64,000 bases of DNA, taken from assembly GCF_014839805.1 (NCBI RefSeq), contig NC_051135.1:9303291-9367290 (forward strand). Direction: 5' to 3'. The position numbers were made by a program, and so were the translations under genes. The stretch's first letter is position 1; each line of letters starts with the position of its first letter. The notes under the pieces were generated by a model that was not told the origin of the DNA, made no database searches, and worked only from the letters and a program-made list of their open reading frames with translations. The DNA is from Manduca sexta (taxonomy: Eukaryota; Arthropoda; Insecta; Lepidoptera; Sphingidae). Shown piece by piece: positions 1-10,178 of this stretch.

Positions 1-105
1 AGTGGGCCTATAGAAATGGCGGGGGCAATTCCAAGACCTAAGCCGATATTAAGTACAAAAGCCCCAATATTTATTATTTATTGATTTATACACTTTATAT
101 ACTTA
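1..105. other. Left flank of the maT insertion, no gene
   Basis: AT-rich sequence without a recognisable feature. It ends in the TA dinucleotide (104-105) that is duplicated on the other side of the transposon at 1405-1406. Confidence 0.6.
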
Positions 106-1404
106 GTCTGGCCATAAATACTGTTACACTTAATTATAAAAAAATATTACATTTGAATTTCGAATCTGTCATTTTTATACGATTGTTCATTGTGTTTTCT
201 CATTTTGGCGCCAATACATTGTAAAATATTTTGCGATATTAAAATGGTGTGGGGTGATAAAGAGAACCGAATCGCTGTGATAGCATTACACAAAGTAGGT
301 ATGGAGCCAAATGCAATTTTTAAAACTCTCCATACACTTGGTATTAGTAAAATGTTTGTGTACCGGGCTATTAATAGGTACAATGAGACCTCCTCTGTTT
401 GTGACAGAAAAAGATCTGGCCGTCCACGTAGTGTTCGTACGAAAAAGGTGGTCAAAGCAGTAAGGGAAAGAATTCGAAGAAATCCTGTCCGAAAGCAAAA
501 GATTTTATCTCGGGAAATGAAGATAGCACCTAGAACCATGTCGCGTATTTTAAAAGATGACTTAGGACTTGCAGCCTATAAGAGACGCACTGGCCATTTC
601 TTAACTGATAATTTAAAGAAGAATAGGGTGGTAAAATCGAAACAACTACTGAAGCGGTACGCAAAGGGAGGTCACAGAAAAATTTTGTTTACGGATGAGA
701 AAATTTTTACAATTGAGCAACATTTTAACAAACAAAATGACCGTATTTATGCTCAAAGCTCTAAGGAAGCTTCCCAATTAGTCGACAGAGTGCAACGTGG
801 ACATTATCCGACTTCAGTGATGGTTTGGTGGGGTGTTAGCTATGAAGGAGTGACTGAGCCATATTTTTGTGAAAAAGGTATCAAAACATCGGCACAAGTG
901 TATCAAGATACCATTCTTGAGAAGGTAGTTAAGCCCCTTAACATCACCATGTTCAATAACCAAGTATGGTCCTTCCAGCAAGACTCGGCGCCGGGTCATA
1001 AAGCTCGGTCCACGCAGTCTTGGTTGGAATCGAACGTTTCGGACTTCATCAGAGCTGAAGACTGGCCGTCGTCTAGTCCCGATCTTAATCCGCTGGATTA
1101 TGATTTGTGGTCAGTTTTAGAGAGTACAGCTTGCTCTAAACGCCATGATAATTTGGAGTCCCTAAAACAATCTATACGATTGGCAGTGAAGAATTTTCCC
1201 ATGGAAAGAGTGCGTGCTTCTATTGATAACTGGCCTCATCGTTTAAAGGACTGTATTGCAGCCAATGGAGACCACTTCGAATAAGCTTTTTATATTTTTA
1301 ATTGTTTTATATTTATGTATTAAACTGACACACTGTAAAAGTAATAAATGTTATTTGCAGTTAACAATTTTCTTTTTTCTTTATTACAATATTTATGGCA
1401 AGAC
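106..1404 (+). mobile_element. Complete maT-type (DD37D) mariner transposon
   Basis: A 1299-bp Tc1/mariner-superfamily element. The left end begins GTCTGGCCATAAATA and the inverted right end reads GTCTTGCCATAAATA, so the first 15 bases match except at position 5 and similarity continues for several bases. The element lies between TA dinucleotides at 104-105 and 1405-1406, the target duplication of this superfamily. The single transposase gene fills most of the interior, with about 140 bases of 5' leader and 120 of 3' leader. All parts needed for mobility appear present, so this looks like a young or still active copy. It sits against the 3' end of a SINE-A copy on its right. Confidence 0.93.
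244..1284 (+). CDS. maT/mariner transposase, intact
   Basis: The protein has 346 residues and is uninterrupted; it would cut and paste the element around it. I start it at the ATG at 244 because it follows AAA and gives the usual length; an upstream in-frame ATG at 190 adds 18 unlikely residues. Residues 1-50 and about 65-110 form the two helix-turn-helix regions that bind the inverted repeats, joined by a GRPR AT-hook-like linker at 59-62. The catalytic triad is visible: D151 in FTDEK, D247 in QQDSAPGH and D285 in SPDLNPLDYD. There are 37 residues between the last two, the DD37D spacing of maT elements, not the DD34D of classical mariners. The end, AANGDHFE, resembles other members. There is no frameshift or early stop. 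Confidence 0.95.
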   Translation: MVWGDKENRIAVIALHKVGMEPNAIFKTLHTLGISKMFVYRAINRYNETSSVCDRKRSGRPRSVRTKKVVKAVRERIRRNPVRKQKILSREMKIAPRTMSRILKDDLGLAAYKRRTGHFLTDNLKKNRVVKSKQLLKRYAKGGHRKILFTDEKIFTIEQHFNKQNDRIYAQSSKEASQLVDRVQRGHYPTSVMVWWGVSYEGVTEPYFCEKGIKTSAQVYQDTILEKVVKPLNITMFNNQVWSFQQDSAPGHKARSTQSWLESNVSDFIRAEDWPSSSPDLNPLDYDLWSVLESTACSKRHDNLESLKQSIRLAVKNFPMERVRASIDNWPHRLKDCIAANGDHFE

Positions 1405-1408
1405 TAGG

Positions 1409-1723
1409 TATAATATCAGCCTGGTATTATATACTGCCCCAATGCTGAGCACGGGCTTCCTTTACTACTGAGTGAGATTAGGCGTTAGTCCACCACGCTG
1501 GCCTAGTGCGGGTTGGTAGACCTCAGATACCTTCGAAATGATTATAAAGAACCTCAAGTACGCACGTTTTTTCACAATGTTTTCCTTCACTGTTAAAGCA
1601 AGCGATATTTCACAAAGAATACACACACTATTTTAGAAAAGTCAGAGGTGTGTGCGTTTGCAATTTGACCTGCGGACATTCGTCTTTGCAGTCCGTTCTA
1701 CACTCAACTTGGCTATTGCCGCT
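1409..1723 (-). repeat. SINE-A, near full length
   Basis: A tRNA-derived SINE read on the minus strand. It starts with an RNA polymerase III A-box-like stretch (ATAGCCAAGTTGAG, degraded), followed by a decayed B box and a body shared with copies at 17068, 18364, 39936 and 57711. The 3' end resembles CCCGTGCTCAGCAGTGGG followed by a run close to TATATAATACAGG, a LINE-type tail. The 3' end abuts the maT insertion. Confidence 0.85.
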
Positions 1724-2136
1724 TTTTACCTATTTTTAAATGCGTACCAATCGAATTTCTTTCCTAACTAAACACCTTATGAAGTGAGAAACTTATTATC
1801 CCGTAACACGGTCTTTGTAATCTCTGGGCCTAACCGTATACGGGACCAATCGATAATGCAAATTTTATGTAAAGAGACTGTGAGAGGGCAAATTTTGGCA
1901 AGGAAGCCCCGAGCCGATCCAATCACTGAATCTTAATAATATGTATATAGAATGTTTAGTTTTCGACGGTTTACTTTACACTTTACCATGGGTTCTCGAG
2001 TCGAATAATCGCAAGTTAATTGTTAAAGTTTGTCATAAGGGATGATATATGTAGTTAGTCTTTGTTGAATGTTTCGAGAAGTAAGAAGGCGTAGTTGTAG
2101 ATTTTTATTTCTACTGGGTTTTTGGGTAGCCGAAGG
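1724..2136. other. No gene seen
   Basis: Unique-looking AT-rich sequence with no open exon, RNA gene or repeat I recognise. Confidence 0.4.
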
Positions 2137-2258
2137 TCACTATCAAATCCGAGCGGGTCGTCGCCGGGTCGTAAGGCACGGTGACCCCAACATCCTAGTC
2201 TCCCCCATGAAGGCTGGACGGTAGTCATAAGGCACTTTATTCGCGAATACAAAAAAAA
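2137..2258 (+). repeat. 3' end of an R1-clade LINE with poly(A)
   Basis: About 120 bases match the inverted 3' end of the LINE at 13547-14769: TCGTAAGGCACGGTGACCCC, then ACGAAGGCTG-like sequence and a terminal CGCGAATAC followed by eight A. It is a strongly 5'-truncated copy in plus orientation. I see no convincing target duplication. Confidence 0.8.
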
Positions 2259-3164
2259 CCTTTAGATGTTTATTAATTGATGGAGTATATAACGTGAGAG
2301 TTTAATGTTAGTAATTATAGTATTTTTTTTATTTGTTTATAATGGAATACAATTGTGTAAAATCTCCTTAAATTTTAGAATAATAGTTCTGATCTGTTAG
2401 TAACAGCCTATATAGTATAATAGTCTAAATTTTGGAAAATAAATTAATATAACATACATCAGGAATTCACGAAGTCTCTATAAACAGTTATTTTGAAATG
2501 TTATCTCTATGTTAATAACTCCACATTTGTCTTCTAGAAATAGGTTGAATAAATCAAATATTAATCACTATTGTATCACTTACATGTACGCGAAGCGACC
2601 TCGAGACAGTCTAGATTTTATTAACCTTGAATCAGACTAGACGTGTTGATGAAAAGCAACTAACTGAATGTCTTCGAACGCTTTATAAAAGTGAATAAAC
2701 TCACCAATTGTAATTTTTTAGTTACTTTCTTATCATCTTAGCAACATATATTTATATGGCATAGCCTCAATAATAAAATAAAATACTTTATTTATCACGT
2801 AGGCGAACAAAGTTGCACTTATACGTCAAAACAATAAATAATGATTATTTCTGATTGACAATTAAAATTACTTAGATAACTATGGACATTTAAATTAGGG
2901 ATAAAATTTATATGGAAACCAAGGTGCAAACGAAAGTAGATAGCTCGGGCTGGCAGGTAGAGGGAAATAAAAGGATAACGCGTCGCGATCCTCACCGGCG
3001 AGGACATGATCCCTAACCTACCAGCCCTTCACTTGCTACCTAAGCGATGACTACCCGAAGAAGAAAGGCAGAAAGAATTTCCGGGCTTATTTTTGTGTCA
3101 TTAATTGTTCAGTACATCTTTCGTATTTTTTTCAAGTCTTTCTTGTTATTTATAGTTCCAATAG
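2259..3164. other. No gene; possible LINE 3' tail near 2765-3060
   Basis: AT-rich to 2760. From 2765 the motif ATACTTTATTTATCACGTAG suggests the inverted A-rich 3' end of a LINE (minus strand), and 2930-3060 is GC-richer and fits the same element, but there is no second copy here to define it. The reading frames do not resemble reverse transcriptase. Confidence 0.35.
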
Positions 3165-3220
3165 TGCATAGCTCTACTGTCTCTACCCCTATGGGATAAG
3201 GGCGTGACTATGTATGTATG
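3165..3220 (+). repeat. SINE-B 3' tail fragment
   Basis: Only the last ~50 bases of SINE-B are present: CTACCCCTATGGGATAAGGG, then CGTGACTATGTATGTATG, the TATG-rich tail seen in complete copies. Confidence 0.65.
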
Positions 3221-3299
3221 ACATGATAGTGTAGCATAGTAATATTGCAAGTGAGTGATCTTCATCCTTCATAAACATCCACAATACTAGAAGAAGTGA

Positions 3300-3465
3300 A
3301 AATACGCTGCCAGACTTAAATGAAAGGAATATGGACTAAGGAAGAAAGGGGGGTTTGTGCCTCCTGAAATATCACTCACAATACTCAAAGAGACTGGTAT
3401 GATTAAGTCGACTGGCGAGGAGTAATCATCTCTCGGAAGTCGACACTGCTGTGCTCATATAATAA
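3300..3465 (+). repeat. Fragments of SINE-H tail and family D
   Basis: 3325-3395 resembles the 3' half of the SINE-H copy at 24472 (GGAAGAAAGG, TATCACTCACAATACTCA). 3405-3455 carries the family D signature (AAGTCGACTGGCGAGGAGTA, then TCTCGGAAGTCGACA). Both are short and decayed. Confidence 0.5.
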
Positions 3466-4085
3466 TTACAATCCTGGTTTTCTGTGAACCACTATTTTCC
3501 CATTCGAGCGATATTTCAATAGCCAACTACACACCAGCTCACAAAATATAATCGATTTATCGTTTAAATATCGATTTTTAATCGAGTTGCATTAGTAATG
3601 GCTTTAACATGTGCAAACGTGGGTGTTACATGTTGAATAACGTTTATATGCGTTTGTTCTCAGTTTATATCAATATTCCATTGTTGGGGTTCGGAATGGT
3701 TTCAAGGTATGCCGTCAATGGACTTCAAATATACCTGGCGGAATTAATTCTATATAAATAAGGGTGTGTTATACTTAGAGTACACTTAACAGTTTGTGAT
3801 GATGAGAACTATGAGAGTTCAGTAGCACTGCGATACATTAGTGATTTGCAATTTGACTTGTGTTTGGACACTAAGGCAAAAATATATATTTTATTATAAT
3901 TAAACGATACGTGAGCTAGAGTTTTGCTTCATATCGGCTGTCTTTTAATGGAAGCAATGTCTTCATAAATTTTAAATTACAGAACACTATAACACAGAAT
4001 TGACATAATTCGATATTGATTAAGTTAGTACATTTCAACTTATAGTCCGAATCGATAATTATTGTACCGTAAATGCACAGAAAAA
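3466..4085. other. No gene seen
   Basis: AT-rich unique-looking sequence, no supported feature. Confidence 0.4.
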
Positions 4086-4246
4086 TAACTTATAATAATA
4101 ATATACTTTATTGGACACCCTTGATCCATATCAAAAAATATACTTATAGTTTAAAAATTACTCCACTTAAAGAAAATAACTTTGGTAGTTGGGAAGTCGT
4201 CTCCACCCTGCGCTGATAAGTTGCCTTCGTCATACTTATGCTCCCA

Positions 4247-4400
4247 ACAATGGCAAAGGGCCCATTTATCCCGATTCTTACCGGCTTCCCTTTTGTAAAC
4301 GATGTCAAATCTAATTATAATAGAACAGTTTGAAAACCTTTTTTATGCATAGTACCTATAAATTGTGTCGGTAAATTTCACCATTCGTCACTGGCTTCCA
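4247..4400. repeat. Family G interspersed repeat
   Basis: Begins ATGGCAAAGGGCCCATTTAT and contains TTCTTACCGGCTTCCCTTTT, an ATTGTGTCGGTAAATTTC stretch and CGTCACTGGC. The same order occurs at 14783-14960 and 28870-29050. The family is unknown to me and codes for nothing. Just upstream (4095-4130) is an ATACTTTATTGGACAC motif typical of an inverted LINE tail. Confidence 0.6.
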
Positions 4401-5139
4401 ATACGACAGTTAAAACTATTTCTTAGAAAACAAACCGCTGCTACTATCATATTCAAACATGATTAAATAATACAATTCTACTATTTTCTTAAGGAAGTGA
4501 GTACATTTTATGTACTAAAACCGTCATATCTGACTTTTTTGACTACATTTCCATCAAGCATCTCTAACGTTGTTACAATTGTCCATGCCAACTTATTATT
4601 ACATTAGGACGTGGCAAATGGAAGTTCAACGGGGGCCCAACTTTGGTCCCAAACTCGGCGCCCTAGCTTGAATATGTGTTGATTGTGGATGCAAGTTTGA
4701 TCCTTAGATTTGGGAGTTCCGTACATTATTTAAATTGTATGCACGCGGTTAAGTTTCTAAGTTGTTTGCGGAGTTTGTTGAGTAAGTTGTAGCCAGGTGT
4801 TAGGCTTGTATATTTAGTTATTAATAAGGAATATGATTAGTAATTTATGTTTACGTGAATTGTAGACCTTAAAAATACAACTATGTGATGCTCGCGGCTT
4901 GTGCTAAATGGGACCTGTTTCGTACCAACACTATTACGTTTGGAACGATACATCAATAACTTTGCAATTCTTGATTTTTTTTATTTTATTTAGTTTTTCA
5001 TTGTTATTTCTTTTATGTATACTCGTGCTAGTGTTACATTCGTTTTATGTTTATAATTTCCTTATTTTGTTTGTAATTTGTTTGTCACGGTGTTGTGCGA
5101 ATAAATTATTTGTATTTATATTAATGTATCTAATGTAAC
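4401..5139. other. No supported gene
   Basis: An open frame at 4908-5138 (76 residues, almost all Leu, Phe, Ile, Val, Tyr) is what T-rich DNA gives by chance. Its start context is weak and there are no splice sites, so I do not call it. Confidence 0.45.
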
Positions 5140-5277
5140 TGGATATTGTAACTTTCATTTTTCGGACCATCTACACCTCAGTCTACGCGACCATGAAGAG
5201 TGCAGTCTTTGACACGTCGTGAGAAAATCATAATACAAAAACCGCGTTAAAAACCGAAAAATAGTTTTATTTCAAGG
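5140..5277 (+). repeat. Penelope-like element tail, copy 1
   Basis: Matches 30945-31096: TTTTTCGGACC, CCATGAAGAGTG, AGTCTTTGACACGTCG, GAGAAAATCATAATA and a terminal AAATAGTTTTATTTCAA. The phrase ATGAAG...GTCTTTGACACGTC resembles the CTGATGA...GAAACGTC core that Penelope-like retroelements carry as a hammerhead ribozyme; here both halves are degraded. Assignment to Penelope rests on that motif only. Confidence 0.5.
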
Positions 5278-5507
5278 AGCATGTTTAGAATGTGGCAAAA
5301 AAAACCACTACAGTACTCCGTGTCGTTTTATTGTGATTGGTTGACAGACGACCATGTGACTGACGCATTAGTCTCATCAATCATAAACATCAAAATTAAA
5401 CCTAATCGATTAACTAGTCGCATTTTTTTGGAATATTCTAAGGAGACAAAGCATTGTACTGATACAGATATTTGGATTTTGTTACAGTATTTCTTTATTT
5501 GGGTTGA

Positions 5508-5692
5508 AAAAAGTGATCCTGCACCTGGTGGTAAGCGGAGAGGGTTCCAATAGAATGTCCACTGACGAGAAATGATTACCCCTCAACAGTCGGCACAATT
5601 ATTCCGGCCTGTTGAAACCGGATATAAACAGGCTGATCTTGGGATGCGACACGCTTACGTAGGTCACTATGGCGGGTTTTAACACCTGTTAA
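5508..5692 (-). repeat. Family D LINE/SINE tail
   Basis: Minus-strand copy of a family with eight copies here. Plus-strand signatures are GTTCCAATAGAATGTCCACT, CGGCCTGTTGAAACCGGATA and GGTCACTATGGCGGGTTTTA. In the element's sense the family ends with CACTTACCATCAGGTG and A-rich sequence, a lepidopteran LINE-type 3' end. An open frame at 5281-5553 runs into it and is not a gene. Confidence 0.8.
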
Positions 5693-7821
5693 TCAGTAAC
5701 ACAATAAATTTCCGTTCCTTAATTTATTAGAAGCATCTCGTCCCACGGATCTCCAAACCTACATCCACACAAGAGGCGTCTGATTCCGCGGCAGAAACTT
5801 CTCGATTTAATTTATATACTTGTTTGGTTTTACTGTGATCGGGTGCCAAGTTTGCGGCAGTCAAGCGAAATTACTCTCTTTATTGAGCGGCCGCGTGAGT
5901 TTGCGACGTCATCATGTTTGTACGGTTTTGTTTTCTTTGGGTTTGTTTTGTACAAATTCTAATTTATTTAGTAAAGATAATTAGAATTTACAGCATTTTT
6001 AATTAGTTTTAAAGAAATGTTTGAGGTAATGATCTTAGTAATAGGCCTAAGCTTGCAATGGAGCTATAAAATTTAGTTTATATCATGAATGGTTTTTGTC
6101 TGTCATGAATTGAACTAGGCTGACTGAGGTCATAGCTACTTTAACTTCAAGAAATGCTTTCTTTATACTATATATTAAGTATACGTATAAAAAGCATTAA
6201 TTTAAGTATCTTATCATCTACTTACTCATATCCCACCCCAAAATGGATAGAGAGGGGGGGGGGGGTCTTGATACAACATACTTTTTAAGCATGCCGCAGG
6301 AAGAATTTGATTTTTTTGTACGTCAGCTTTTCCCGGAATCTAGTTCCGGACAAGTAGGGTATGAATGCCACAAACATTGCTTAAATCGAACCCAGGACCT
6401 TTCGTTCTACAATCCATTTTCCTACCTTTACCAATGGTTACTTACGTAACGTATATGACAAGAGACACTCAACTAATTTAATCTAATAAAGGTCACATCC
6501 ATTACCCATTTTCAGTTACCGTAGTCAAACTGGTTAGTTAAAGGTAATGGCTCCGATCTATGTCTAGGCGAAGTTTAGGGTCTGTTTTCCTTCAGATGTT
6601 ATATTCTATTAGCCAATTTAAAATTACATTTGTAATATTCTCAAGTTTATTAAGCATTATTTTGTTTATTGGGTTATGTTTTAATAATTTTTTGTCTGAT
6701 TAAGGTCATCCTAGAAGTTTGGACAACTTTTGGGACACATTTTTTAACTAAGAAGAAGATGAAGGCGGCTGGATATAAATCCGGAATGTGAAAAAGTAAG
6801 ATAGGCCGATAATAGCGACCTATCAGCAGCACAACATACCAAGTGATCAACTTTTGTTTGGACTGCCATAGATACCTCTTTCCAGTGCTAGGTTTTCAAG
6901 CAAGGTGAATTTGATAAGTGGATAATACTGCTCAATTATAACTCTATCAGAAGATTTTTTGGTGCGTTTTCTCCCTTAAAATGTATATCTAAATAATATA
7001 TGGTGTTTTCCAAAATAAAGTTAGTTTTCGTATTTTATATTTGAATTTCCTCCCGATGTTTCTAATACTTCGCAGCCTTCATGGTCATGAGGTGGACTGT
7101 GAGCATTTACTCAGATTTGAGTATAAAAGACTTGCCACATAGCACATTCGTTTCCGCATATTTTGATAAATAAGAAAAATATCAGTGTTCAGTTTTGTTT
7201 TAATCATGTTTCTTTTTCAGATTCTTAGGATTAAGTAATGATAGAGGTAAACTTACGTTTTAGTATTGTTTATAATGTCTACGAAATCATTTCAGAAAAT
7301 CAATTTAGATACAACCTTAAATTTTAGATAGGTATTAATTTGAAACAAGTTTGTTCTGAACACATTAATAACGGTACAAACTATTCGTTAAACAGTTTCA
7401 GATAGATTTCGTTTGAATCGAAAACGTTACTGTTTAGCATCGCAATGGGATTCCAAAATCCCTTAAGCCGAGTTAGAAATTTGCAACTATGTACACTAAG
7501 AATAATTTTATTGAAAACCGACTCTAAGTGGATACTATAAAAGCTATGGTACCAGCAAATGTACGTTGGCATCACAGTAAATATCAGCGAATCCAGCAAG
7601 CCAACTTTATTTCGTAGGCGACAATTGCCCGACTGCGTTTTGCGTCTAATTGTAGTGAATTAAAGTTTGCTGCGCTTCCAAACTTCGCGCTTGGTGTGCG
7701 GGCGTAGGCTTTGCGGATTTTAGTGGCATTATTGCCTTTGATTTGTAGAACGGTTGGGTTTGATTTTATTTACTTCAATAGCGATATAATATGTAGATAA
7801 AGTTAATATCCTTATCTTAAG
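5693..7821. other. 2.1 kb without a supported gene
   Basis: Unique-looking AT-rich sequence with an interrupted run of G near 6250-6266. A strong splice-acceptor look-alike (TTTCTTTTTCAG) ends at 7222, with GTAAAC 26 bases later; treated as a finding, not as an exon. Confidence 0.4.
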
Positions 7822-8125
7822 CTTTTTATTGCTTTGAATGACGAGACAAGATTGCCATTCGCCTTATGGTAAGTGATGCGACCGCCCATAAACAATAGAA
7901 ACACCATCCAACACCTTGAATTACAAAGTATTGTTTGGTATTCCACTGCGCTCGCCATCCTGAGACATGAGATGTTAAGTCTTATTAAATTCAGTTACAC
8001 TGGTTACAATGTCCTTCAAACTGAAACACAAGAGTGACCTGCGCTGCTTGGCGGCAGAAGTAGATAAGAGACAGACATAGACAGACATTGCAGTGGTATC
8101 TATCAAAGCGGACTCTCACATATGG
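7822..8125 (-). repeat. Family E LINE 3' tail
   Basis: Minus-strand copy. Signatures in the plus sequence: TTTTATTGCTTTGAATGACG, CGCCCATAAACAATAGAAAC, AATTACAAAGTATTGTTTGG, CTGCTTGGCGGCAGAA. In the sense direction the family ends ...CTTACCATCAGGCGAACGGC...CAATAAAAAA. Other copies are at 28158, 47395 and 59980. Confidence 0.82.
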
Positions 8126-8776
8126 GAGACCTACCACTTACAATGAATAAGACAAAATCATGTTTCGTCTCATCTAATTGTTTAGGTATTTATGGCGAAG
8201 ACTCTTAAGTCTTCTCAAGCGTCTCAACACTAGACGTTAATTTCATAATGCTTGATAATAACTCTAAATGTTTTAAGCCAATGACGATCCTTGTATTACT
8301 ATGTATTGACAAAGCGTATGCAGACAAACTCCAACACGAGAGACGTACTCAGTGAACATTTAACCCAGATTCATATGAATTAAATGTTTCTACTATAATT
8401 TTTGTGTAAAGTATTATAGTCCAGTCATACACACCCGAGTTCGTACAATTGTTATTAATTTTAATAATTTCTCCCTTTATTCTTAAAGCTTTAGTATTTG
8501 AGGTCAGTTTTCTTGGTTGCCTATCATCAGGTACCACAGTCTTAAGTCCGATTAAATGCTTAGGTAATATGAATTAAAAATTTTATAATTCGAATTTTCA
8601 GTCTATTCATTTGCGATGACAGAACGCAGCGTAAGCCAACATAAAAACTGTTTTAATTATATCCTCGAGTAATCAATGCAAGCCAGTCATAGACTTTTTT
8701 ATAAACAAGTTTATCAATTGGATTTTTATTGAATATTTGAACCATTTTACATGAATGAATGTTGATAATCACACGG

Positions 8777-8812
8777 TCGGAGGCCCGTGTCCAACAGTGG
8801 GACAGTATATAA
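8777..8812 (+). repeat. SINE-A / LINE tail fragment
   Basis: Only GAGGCCCGTGTCCAACAGTG plus GGACAGTATATAA, the last part of SINE-A, is present. Confidence 0.6.
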
Positions 8813-10015
8813 CGGCTCGGCTAACACGGCTAGGGCACGTCACGAGTGTATGTGAACAAACCTATATGATATCCTTACTGCAACGAGAGTTTTAATTTGT
8901 TTAACAGCACTGATTACGCCGCCGGCGCTGTTTGCTTCTGTCTTCATAAAAATAGCATTTGTGGGCTAGCCTGGTTTTAGAATTTAAGGTTAAAATTTGG
9001 AGAAGATTTTTTATTGTATTTGGGTTTGGGCTTCAGTGATTTTAATGCATTTGAAAGTAGAACTTGGTTGAAAATGTGTGGAATTGTTATGTCAGGTGTT
9101 ATGGAATAATGGGAAGTATAATGGACTGGAGGATAATCAGCCTACTGGCTGAAGAAATTCAATTGACTTCATTTGAGATATTCTTTTCCTGTTATCTAAA
9201 AATAAAAGTAAACCCTTTAAAGGTTATATTAGTGAAGAAACTATTGTTGATACGGACACATAAGTGTATTAGCGATTTGAAATTTTCAATTTATTTGGCT
9301 ACTTTTGTAGCTGTATTAGAGTCAGCCTATAATATGGTACTTATATTTTATACAAGTAATGGCTGGTAAAAAAGCTGTCATTATCAGTAAAAAATTCCAT
9401 CTCGAAAGATAAATAAGAGGGAAACTGAATTATTGTTTTTTAAAGGTTATAACATCAACGTGATAAATTTGAATTTCGTTCCAATAACATATTTAAATAA
9501 AAACAAAGGAACTTGTAATATTGAGCCGATGAATTATTCTTAATATAAGTTTAGACCGCGATACTCACTCACCATTGTCTTATTTGCATCCCTGCCTACA
9601 ATGAAAAACAACAAAAACACTTCTCCAAAAAATTCAAGATTTGATAACGTCAATTAGAATTCTTTTAAAATATTTAAGATACCTCGAAAGTGACTTTAGA
9701 CCTTAAAAAAGATAGGATAAGATTAACTAGCTCATCAAAACTTTACCTATCATTGTAAAACGCGTTAATTGTTCAAACTTTAGTTGGAATTTGCAAACCA
9801 AGTTCTTTGGAACATCTGTATCGTTAGCAATGTAGTTGCTAGATCTAGACATCAATTTATACACCTAGGTCTTGTTAAAGGCTTCCCATCGACATATATT
9901 GTTACTTTGGCTTTGGATTTTCTAATATTACTATGCATATCTATATATCTATAACTAACTTCACTGGGTATGTATTTTTCTTATAAATTTTAAAACGACT
10001 GGACTCCGCCATAAG
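8813..10015. other. No supported gene
   Basis: A 101-residue frame at 9064-9369 has no domain and the composition of AT-rich noise. No repeats recognised. Confidence 0.4.
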
Positions 10016-10178
10016 CTCGACCTCTGTCACATCATGTGACGGAATACACACGGCGTAGAGTGGATGTACTTCTATCACATCATGGGACGGAATGATGTGA
10101 TAAAATCTCACTCGGCGTAGAGTGTATGTACCTGAGCCTCTGCCTATCTCTCGAGGATAAAAGGCGTAAGCGTGTGCA
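10016..10178 (+). repeat. SINE-B fragment with internal duplication
   Basis: The middle and 3' part of SINE-B appears with the block CACATCATG(T/G)GACGGAA...CGGCGTAGAGTG(G/T)ATGTAC repeated in tandem, followed by the usual CCTCTGCCTATCTC and GGATAAAAGGCGTAA. It contains an 11-bp inverted repeat (10073-10083 with 10092-10102). Confidence 0.65.

Noticed and set aside
190..243. Upstream in-frame ATG extending the transposase by 18 residues
   Set aside because: The extra residues are hydrophobic and unlike mariner N-termini; the ATG at 244 gives the family's usual start and length.
4908..5138. 76-residue hydrophobic frame
   Set aside because: T-rich DNA gives Phe/Leu/Ile runs by chance; there is no charged flank, start context or splice site.
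6252..6266. G-run as a possible quadruplex or regulatory site
   Set aside because: A single homopolymer-like run, easily explained by slippage; nothing around it supports function.
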